Assembly: GCA_024404065.1 (NCBI GenBank)
Contig: JAKSQR010000045.1
Location: 1-10,501, forward strand
Reading direction: 5' to 3'
From: Clostridia bacterium
GTDB lineage: Bacteria > Bacillota > Clostridia > Oscillospirales > Acutalibacteraceae
DNA: 10,501 nucleotides
This document shows, piece after piece, positions 5,950-10,501 of this stretch. How positions within the stretch are numbered: position 1 is the first letter of the stretch; every line of letters starts with the position of its first letter. The notes under the pieces are model-generated. The model was not told the DNA's origin and did not search any database. It saw only the letters and a program-made list of their open reading frames with translations. A program made the position numbers and the translations under genes.

Positions 5950-7703
5950 TGAGTATGAAAATAGTTGTAGGCGAAGGCAGCTGCGGTATAGCTGCAGGCG
6001 CTGTTAAGGTATATGATGCCCTTGAGGCTCTTATGAGCAAAACTGACGCAGAGCTTACCATTACAGGCTGTATCGGTATGTGCTTCCTTGAGCCCATAGT
6101 AGATATTTACAACGAAAATAATGTACTTCTTAAAAGACTTGTTAAGGTAAGTGCAGATAAGGCAGAGAATATTATTGCCTACACAAATGGTGATGAGAAT
6201 GCCCTTGATGGTCTTGAGATTACTGATGATGATAAATCATTTTTAGACCAGCAGACCCGTATTGCACTTCGTCACTGCGGTGTTATCAACCCCGAAAAGC
6301 TTGAGGAATACACAGCAGCTGATGGCTACAAGGCTCTTGAAAAGGTGCTTAAAACCATGACCCCTGAGGATGTTATTGAGGTTATCAAAACTTCAGGTCT
6401 TGCAGGTCGTGGTGGTGCAGGCTTCCCCACATGGTTTAAGTGGAATGCCGCACGTCAGAGCCAGGGCGAAGAAAAGTATCTTATCTGTAATGCTGATGAG
6501 GGCGACCCCGGTGCATTTATGGACAGAGCTGTTATTGAGTCTGACCCTCACAATCTTATTGAAGGTATGCTTATCGGTGCTTATGCAATCGGCGCAAAAG
6601 AGGCTGTTGTATATGTGCGTGCAGAGTATCCCCTTGCTATTGAAAGATTACAGAATGCTATTAAGCAGGCTGAGGAGGCAGGCTTCCTTGGTGATAACAT
6701 TATGGGCACAGATTTCTCCTGCAAGATGAGAATCAAGGCAGGTGCAGGTGCTTTTGTATGCGGTGAGGAAACCGCTCTTATTGAGTCACTTCAGGGTGAG
6801 AGAGGTATGCCCCGCTTAAAGCCCCCATTCCCCGCACAGTCAGGCTATTGGTATAAGCCTTCAAATATAAACAATGTTGAAACCTTTGCAAATGTAAGCT
6901 GGATTATGCTTAACGGCGGTGAGGCATTTGCCGCAATGGGCACAGAGGGCAGCAAGGGTACAAAGGTATTTGCCCTTACAGGTAAAATCCGCAAGGGCGG
7001 TCTTGTTGAAATTCCCATGGGTAAAACCCTCCGTGATGTTATCTTCAATATCGGCGGCGGTATCAGAGATAATAAGGAGTTTAAGGCTGTACAGATGGGC
7101 GGTCCCTCAGGCGGCTGTATCCCTGCACACCTTCTTGATACAGTAATTGACTATAAGGCACTTGGCGCAACAGGTGCAATTATGGGCTCCGGCGGTATGG
7201 TTGTAATGGATGAAAGCACATGTATGGTAAGCATGGCTCAGTTCTTCCTTGATTTCACCGCTAAGGAATCCTGCGGTAAGTGTGTACACTGCCGAATTGG
7301 TACAAAGAGAATGCTTGAAATACTTAACCGTATAGTTAAGGGTGAAGGCAAAGAGGGCGATATTGAGCTTCTTGAGGAGCTTTGCTACGCTATTAAAGAC
7401 GGCGCTCTCTGCGGCCTTGGTCAGACAGCACCTAACCCCGTTCTTACCACAATCAAGTATTTCAGAAATGAATACGAAGCACATATCAATGATAAGAAAT
7501 GCCCCGCTCACTCCTGCGGTGACCTTATCAGCTACAAAATTGATGCAGATAAGTGTAAGGGCTGTACTATGTGCTCAAAGAAGTGCCCTGTTGATGCAAT
7601 CACAGGCACAGTTAAAAATCCCCACGCAATTGACGCTGAGAAGTGCATAGCCTGTGGCTCCTGCTACAATGTATGTAAGTTCGGCGCAGTTATTAAAGAT
7701 TAA
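5949..7703 (+). CDS. NuoF/HydB-family NADH- and FMN-binding iron-sulfur subunit (Stn-type transhydrogenase)
   Basis: A 584-residue flavoprotein with four regions. An N-terminal thioredoxin-like domain (1-80) keeps Cys12, Cys41 and Cys45, but the second Cys expected in C-x4-C is Gly17. The NADH/FMN domain carries G-R-G-G-A-G-F-P (153-160), E-G-D-P-G-A-F-M-D-R (184-193) and C-G-E-E-T-A-L (271-277). An SLBB region and the [4Fe-4S] site follow, with C-x2-C-x2-C at 442, 445 and 448 and the distant Cys488. A C-terminal 2[4Fe-4S] ferredoxin has Cys536/539/542/546 and 566/569/572/576. In HydABC and Stn complexes this subunit oxidises or reduces NAD(H) at FMN and is the likely bifurcation site with ferredoxin. 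The ATG at 5949 overlaps the previous TGA; AGAGGAGGG at 5931-5939 supports it, and the ATG at 5955 is an alternative. The downstream gene starts 12 bp after the stop. Confidence 0.94.
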   Translation: MSMKIVVGEGSCGIAAGAVKVYDALEALMSKTDAELTITGCIGMCFLEPIVDIYNENNVLLKRLVKVSADKAENIIAYTNGDENALDGLEITDDDKSFLDQQTRIALRHCGVINPEKLEEYTAADGYKALEKVLKTMTPEDVIEVIKTSGLAGRGGAGFPTWFKWNAARQSQGEEKYLICNADEGDPGAFMDRAVIESDPHNLIEGMLIGAYAIGAKEAVVYVRAEYPLAIERLQNAIKQAEEAGFLGDNIMGTDFSCKMRIKAGAGAFVCGEETALIESLQGERGMPRLKPPFPAQSGYWYKPSNINNVETFANVSWIMLNGGEAFAAMGTEGSKGTKVFALTGKIRKGGLVEIPMGKTLRDVIFNIGGGIRDNKEFKAVQMGGPSGGCIPAHLLDTVIDYKALGATGAIMGSGGMVVMDESTCMVSMAQFFLDFTAKESCGKCVHCRIGTKRMLEILNRIVKGEGKEGDIELLEELCYAIKDGALCGLGQTAPNPVLTTIKYFRNEYEAHINDKKCPAHSCGDLISYKIDADKCKGCTMCSKKCPVDAITGTVKNPHAIDAEKCIACGSCYNVCKFGAVIKD

Positions 7704-7715
7704 GGAGGTAGTCTG

Positions 7716-9740
7716 ATGGACATGATTAAAGTTACAATAGATGGCATTGAATGTACTGCAGAAAAAGGCCAGACAGTTCTTCAGATTGCCACCGCAAATG
7801 GTATTGAAATTCCCACACTCTGCTATATTGATGACCTTAAGGCTTATGGTGCCTGCGGTATCTGTACAGTAGAGGCAGAAAATATCCCCAAGCTTTTAAG
7901 AGCCTGCTCAGCAGTTGCATCTGACGGTATGGTAATCAGCACACAGACCCCACGTATCCGTCAGTCCCGCAAAATTGCTCTTGAGCTTCTTCTCTCTGAC
8001 CACACAGGCGATTGTAAGGGTCCCTGCTCACTTAACTGCCCCGCAGGCACAGATTGTCAGGGCTATGTTAAGCTTATTTCAGAGGGTAAATTCAGAGAGG
8101 CTACTGAGCTTGTTAAGGAGCGTGTACCCCTGCCTGCATCTATCGGCAGAGTATGCCCTCACCCCTGCGAAAAGGCATGCCGCAGAGCCCTTGTTGAGGA
8201 GCCTATCTCTATTGCTTTCCTCAAGGCTTTTGCAGCTGATGAAGACCTGAAATCAGGCAATAAATTTATACCTGAGGTAGCCCCCGCAACAGGTAAAACA
8301 GTTGGTATTATCGGCGGCGGCCCTGCAGGCCTTACCGCTGCATACTTCCTTGCAGTTAAGGGTCACAAGGTTACTATCTATGACGCTATGGATAAGATGG
8401 GCGGTATGCTCCGCTATGGTATTCCTCAGTATCGTCTTCCTAAGGAAGTACTTGATATGGAGATTGATACCATTGCATCTCTTGGCGTTGAAATGAAAAA
8501 CAATGTTAAAATCGGCAAGGATATCACTCTTGACGAAATCAAGGCAAAGCACGATGCAGTTATTGTTGCTATCGGTGCATGGCAGAGCTCTGCTATGGGC
8601 GTAACAGGTGAAAACCTTGAAGGTGTTTACGGCGGTATAGATTTCCTTCGCTCCGTTGCCCTTCATAATCCTGTTGAAATCGGCAAAAATGTTGCTGTAT
8701 GTGGTGGCGGTAACACCGCTATGGATGCCTGCCGCAGCGCAATCCGCCTTGGTGCAGAGAATGTGTATGTAATTTACAGACGTACCCGTGCAGAAATGCC
8801 TGCAGAAAAGGTTGAGATTGACGAGGCAGAGGAGGAAGGCGTAACCTACAAATTCCTTTGCAACCCTGCTGAAATCATCGGCGAAAATGGTAAAGTTAAG
8901 GCAATCAAGCTTCAGAAAATGGTGCTTGGTGAGGCTGATGCAAGCGGCAGAAGAAAGCCTGTACCTGTTGATGAGTATGAAGAAATTCAGCTTGATACAG
9001 TAATTATGGCAATCGGTCAGAAGATTAACATTGCCGGCTTTGAGAGCCTTGAGCTTACAAACAGAGGCAACATTGCCGCTGATACAAACTCCTTCAGAAC
9101 ATCTCAGGAGGGCGTATTTGCAGTAGGTGATGCTACTAACAGAGGTGCTTCCATTGCTATTGAAGCAATCGGCGAGGCACAGAAGGCAAGCGAGGTAGTT
9201 GACCAGTATCTTAAGGGCAAGGATGTTCCCTATAAGAAGCCCTATTTTGTAGAGAAAACTGTAACCGCTGCTGACCTTGCAGACAGAGAAAAAATCAGCC
9301 GTGCGGTTATGCCCCAGAGAAGCCCTGAGGAAAGAAAGCACGACTTTAACGAAATCAATCTTGGCTTCACAGCAGATATGGCAATGGCAGAGGCAAAGCG
9401 TTGCCTTCAGTGTGGTTGTCACGATTATCACGAGTGTAAGCTTATCCGCTATGCTAACCAGTATGATGTAAACCCCGCAAGGTTTGCAGGCGACAAGCAC
9501 AATGTAGCAAAAGAGCAGAAGCTTGTATCTATTGAAAGAGATCAGAATAAGTGCATTCTTTGTAACCTTTGCGTACGTGTATGCGACGAGGATGTTAAGA
9601 AGGGCATTTTAGGTCTTGTAGGCAGAGGCTTTACCACAGTAATCAAGCCCGAGTTTAATAAACCCGAGGTTACAGCTTACTGTAAGGATTGCCAGAAGTG
9701 TGTAAATGCCTGCCCCACAGGTGCACTCAAGTCACTTTAA
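7716..9740 (+). CDS. Composite iron-sulfur GltD/NfnB-like NADPH flavoprotein (Stn-type transhydrogenase large subunit)
   Basis: A 674-residue fusion. Residues 1-85 are a [2Fe-2S] ferredoxin domain (Cys36, 47, 50, 64). At 96-155 is a His96/Cys100/104/108/114 cluster followed by Cys147, 151 and 155, as in the N-terminal Fe-S domain of the glutamate synthase small subunit. Residues 195-500 are a GltD/NfnB-type FAD and NADPH domain: G-G-G-P-A-G at 200-205, G-G-G-N-T-A at 330-335, Y-R-R-T-R (354-358) suited to the NADPH 2'-phosphate, and the FAD-binding G-D-A-T near 471-474. The C terminus carries Cys563/566/568/574 and a 2[4Fe-4S] ferredoxin (613/616/619/623 and 656/659/662/666). No H-cluster or molybdopterin domain follows. 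Together with its NuoEF-like neighbours this fits the Stn family, which couples NADH plus reduced ferredoxin to NADP+ reduction, reversibly. AAGGAGGT at 7702-7709 sets the start. Confidence 0.92.
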   Translation: MDMIKVTIDGIECTAEKGQTVLQIATANGIEIPTLCYIDDLKAYGACGICTVEAENIPKLLRACSAVASDGMVISTQTPRIRQSRKIALELLLSDHTGDCKGPCSLNCPAGTDCQGYVKLISEGKFREATELVKERVPLPASIGRVCPHPCEKACRRALVEEPISIAFLKAFAADEDLKSGNKFIPEVAPATGKTVGIIGGGPAGLTAAYFLAVKGHKVTIYDAMDKMGGMLRYGIPQYRLPKEVLDMEIDTIASLGVEMKNNVKIGKDITLDEIKAKHDAVIVAIGAWQSSAMGVTGENLEGVYGGIDFLRSVALHNPVEIGKNVAVCGGGNTAMDACRSAIRLGAENVYVIYRRTRAEMPAEKVEIDEAEEEGVTYKFLCNPAEIIGENGKVKAIKLQKMVLGEADASGRRKPVPVDEYEEIQLDTVIMAIGQKINIAGFESLELTNRGNIAADTNSFRTSQEGVFAVGDATNRGASIAIEAIGEAQKASEVVDQYLKGKDVPYKKPYFVEKTVTAADLADREKISRAVMPQRSPEERKHDFNEINLGFTADMAMAEAKRCLQCGCHDYHECKLIRYANQYDVNPARFAGDKHNVAKEQKLVSIERDQNKCILCNLCVRVCDEDVKKGILGLVGRGFTTVIKPEFNKPEVTAYCKDCQKCVNACPTGALKSL

Positions 9741-9747
9741 TAAAATC

Positions 9748-9779
9748 GGCACAGGTTTTTCCTGTGCCATTTCTTTTTT
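9748..9779 (+). terminator. Intrinsic terminator after the transhydrogenase operon
   Basis: GGCACAGG (9748-9755) pairs with CCTGTGCC (9761-9768) around a five-T loop, followed by a T-rich tail (9770-9779). It starts 7 bp after the stop codon and closes the three-gene operon. Confidence 0.93.
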
Positions 9780-9786
9780 ATAGTCG

Positions 9787-9815
9787 TTGACCTTATGAGC
9801 ATTTAATTATATAAT
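9787..9815 (+). promoter_or_regulatory. Near-consensus sigma-A promoter of the serine hydrolase gene
   Basis: TTGACC (9787-9792), a 17-bp spacer and a perfect TATAAT (9810-9815). Transcription would start near 9822, leaving a leader of only about 15 nt that holds the strong GGGAGGGG site at 9824-9831. This is the best promoter match in the window and suggests constitutive expression. Confidence 0.8.
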
Positions 9816-9836
9816 CAGCTTATGGGAGGGGATAGT

Positions 9837-10501
9837 ATGTTTTATAAAACCACACCTGAGCAGGTTGGCATAAAATCAGCCGATTTATACAAAAGAATAA
9901 ATAAGCTTATAAATGATGGTTATAATTTTCATAGTATATTTATGGCAAAGGGCGATAAGGCTTTTTACGAGAGCTATTTTGCCCCATTTACTGCCGAAAT
10001 GCCACACCGTATGTATTCACAAACAAAGAGCTTTATGGCAGTTGCTTTAGGTGTATTGTATGACAGAGGGCTTGTTGATTTAGATGCTCCCTTTTACACA
10101 TATTTCCCCGAATATGAAAAGTATATAAAAGATGAAAATTTCAAAAATCAGACCGTAAGAAATATGCTTACAATGACAGGCACAGCCGCACCTGAAAATT
10201 GGTTTAATGCTCACCCTGAGGATAGGCTCGCCTTCTATTTTTCGTCCCCCTGCCCAAGGCTTGCAGGTGCATGGTTTGACTATGACAGCACAGGCAGCTT
10301 TGCCCTGGGTGCTCTTGTTGAGAAGCTTTGTAAGAAGCCTCTGCTTCAGTTTATGCAGGAGATATTGCCTGAAGAAATGGGCTTTGATAATGCTAAAATG
10401 CTTATGTGCCCCGGCGGTAATTCATGGGCAGACAGCGGACTTCTCTGCACCACACGGGCTATGGCAGAAATTGGCAGATTGTTTAATAATTACGGCTCAT
10501 A
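9837..10501 (+). CDS. Beta-lactamase-family serine hydrolase (class C / AmpC-like fold), 5' part
   Basis: The frame opens with ATG at 9837, 5 nt after GGGAGGGG, and stays open to the window edge: 221 residues of a protein whose family is usually 300-450 long. The S-x-x-K catalytic motif is visible as S-Q-T-K at residues 61-64, in the context R-M-Y-S-Q-T-K-S-F, and L-L-style helix residues follow. A later F-D-Y-D-S-T-G-S segment fits the second motif (Y-x-N/S) with Tyr as general base. V-R-N-M-L-T-M-T-G-T (around 107-116) is also typical of the family. There is no signal peptide: the N terminus is polar, so the enzyme is probably cytoplasmic. Members act as esterases, D-aminopeptidases, carboxypeptidases or lactamases, and the substrate cannot be inferred here. 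The third motif lies outside the window. Its own promoter and the terminator upstream separate it from the transhydrogenase operon. Confidence 0.85.
   Translation, partial: MFYKTTPEQVGIKSADLYKRINKLINDGYNFHSIFMAKGDKAFYESYFAPFTAEMPHRMYSQTKSFMAVALGVLYDRGLVDLDAPFYTYFPEYEKYIKDENFKNQTVRNMLTMTGTAAPENWFNAHPEDRLAFYFSSPCPRLAGAWFDYDSTGSFALGALVEKLCKKPLLQFMQEILPEEMGFDNAKMLMCPGGNSWADSGLLCTTRAMAEIGRLFNNYGS

Noticed and set aside
7107..7511. 134-residue minus-strand ORF
   Set aside because: Antisense shadow of the conserved NuoF [4Fe-4S] region, with no motif or translation signal.
5461..7703. Respiratory complex I (nuoEF) fragment
   Set aside because: No nuoG or membrane subunits follow, and the NuoF-like protein has the extra N- and C-terminal iron-sulfur domains typical of soluble bifurcating complexes.
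8253..9500. 415-residue minus-strand ORF, rich in Cys and Leu
   Set aside because: It lies entirely inside the NADPH flavoprotein gene, has no ribosome binding site or recognisable domain, and reads like the complement of biased codons such as CTT and GGC.
5461..9740. [FeFe]-hydrogenase operon (HydABC) or NADP-reducing hydrogenase
   Set aside because: The ferredoxin-type modules fit, but the large subunit has no H-cluster motifs and carries a GltD-like FAD/NADPH domain instead.
7716..9740. Glutamate synthase small subunit (GltD)
   Set aside because: The GltD-like core is flanked by [2Fe-2S] and 2[4Fe-4S] domains and lies with NuoEF-like genes; no glutamate synthase large subunit is present.

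Overview
The window reads as chromosome from an anaerobic, low-to-moderate-GC Gram-positive bacterium of the class Clostridia, most likely a gut Oscillospiraceae/Lachnospiraceae-type organism. This is inferred from strong AAGGAGG-type ribosome binding sites, intrinsic terminators with T tracts, a GH130-type phosphorylase, a ferredoxin-linked flavoenzyme complex typical of strict anaerobes, and AT-rich spacers between more balanced genes. All seven complete or partial genes that I trust, plus one that runs off the right edge, lie on the plus strand. Long minus-strand ORFs are shadows of these genes. I see no RNA gene, insertion sequence, CRISPR array or prophage.

Layout. (1) 1-1893: the 3' half of a GH130 glycoside phosphorylase gene, then 29 bp later a CNNM/CorC-type membrane protein with a CBS pair, closed by a hairpin terminator. 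(2) 1894-2165: an AT-rich control region with an 18-bp perfect palindrome, a 12-bp inverted repeat whose arms each match a GntR-like operator pattern, and a candidate promoter. (3) 2166-5378: a three-gene cassette of a stand-alone adenylation (acyl/aminoacyl-AMP ligase) enzyme, a stand-alone condensation-domain-like acyltransferase and a discrete 74-residue carrier protein, closed by its own terminator. (4) 5392-9779: a promoter and three tightly packed genes for a NuoE-like, a NuoF-like and a composite GltD/NfnB-like iron-sulfur flavoprotein, closed by a terminator. (5) 9787-10501: a near-consensus promoter and the 5' part of a beta-lactamase-family serine hydrolase gene.

How the genes work together. 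The cassette at 2166-5350 looks like a split, minimal thiotemplate system. The ligase would activate an unknown carboxylic acid and load it on the carrier protein, and the condensation-like enzyme would transfer it to an unknown acceptor. There is no thioesterase, phosphopantetheinyl transferase or further module, so it resembles D-alanylation (Dlt) logic with a condensation-fold transferase in place of DltB. This is the part of the window most likely to represent an undescribed pathway. The operon at 5461-9740 matches the domain plan of the Stn-type (Sporomusa-type Nfn) electron-bifurcating transhydrogenase: HydBC/NuoEF-like subunits paired with an NfnB-like NADPH subunit instead of a hydrogenase. 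It would connect NADH, NADPH and ferredoxin pools. The units are bounded by terminators, so there is no direct sign that cassette and transhydrogenase are co-transcribed.
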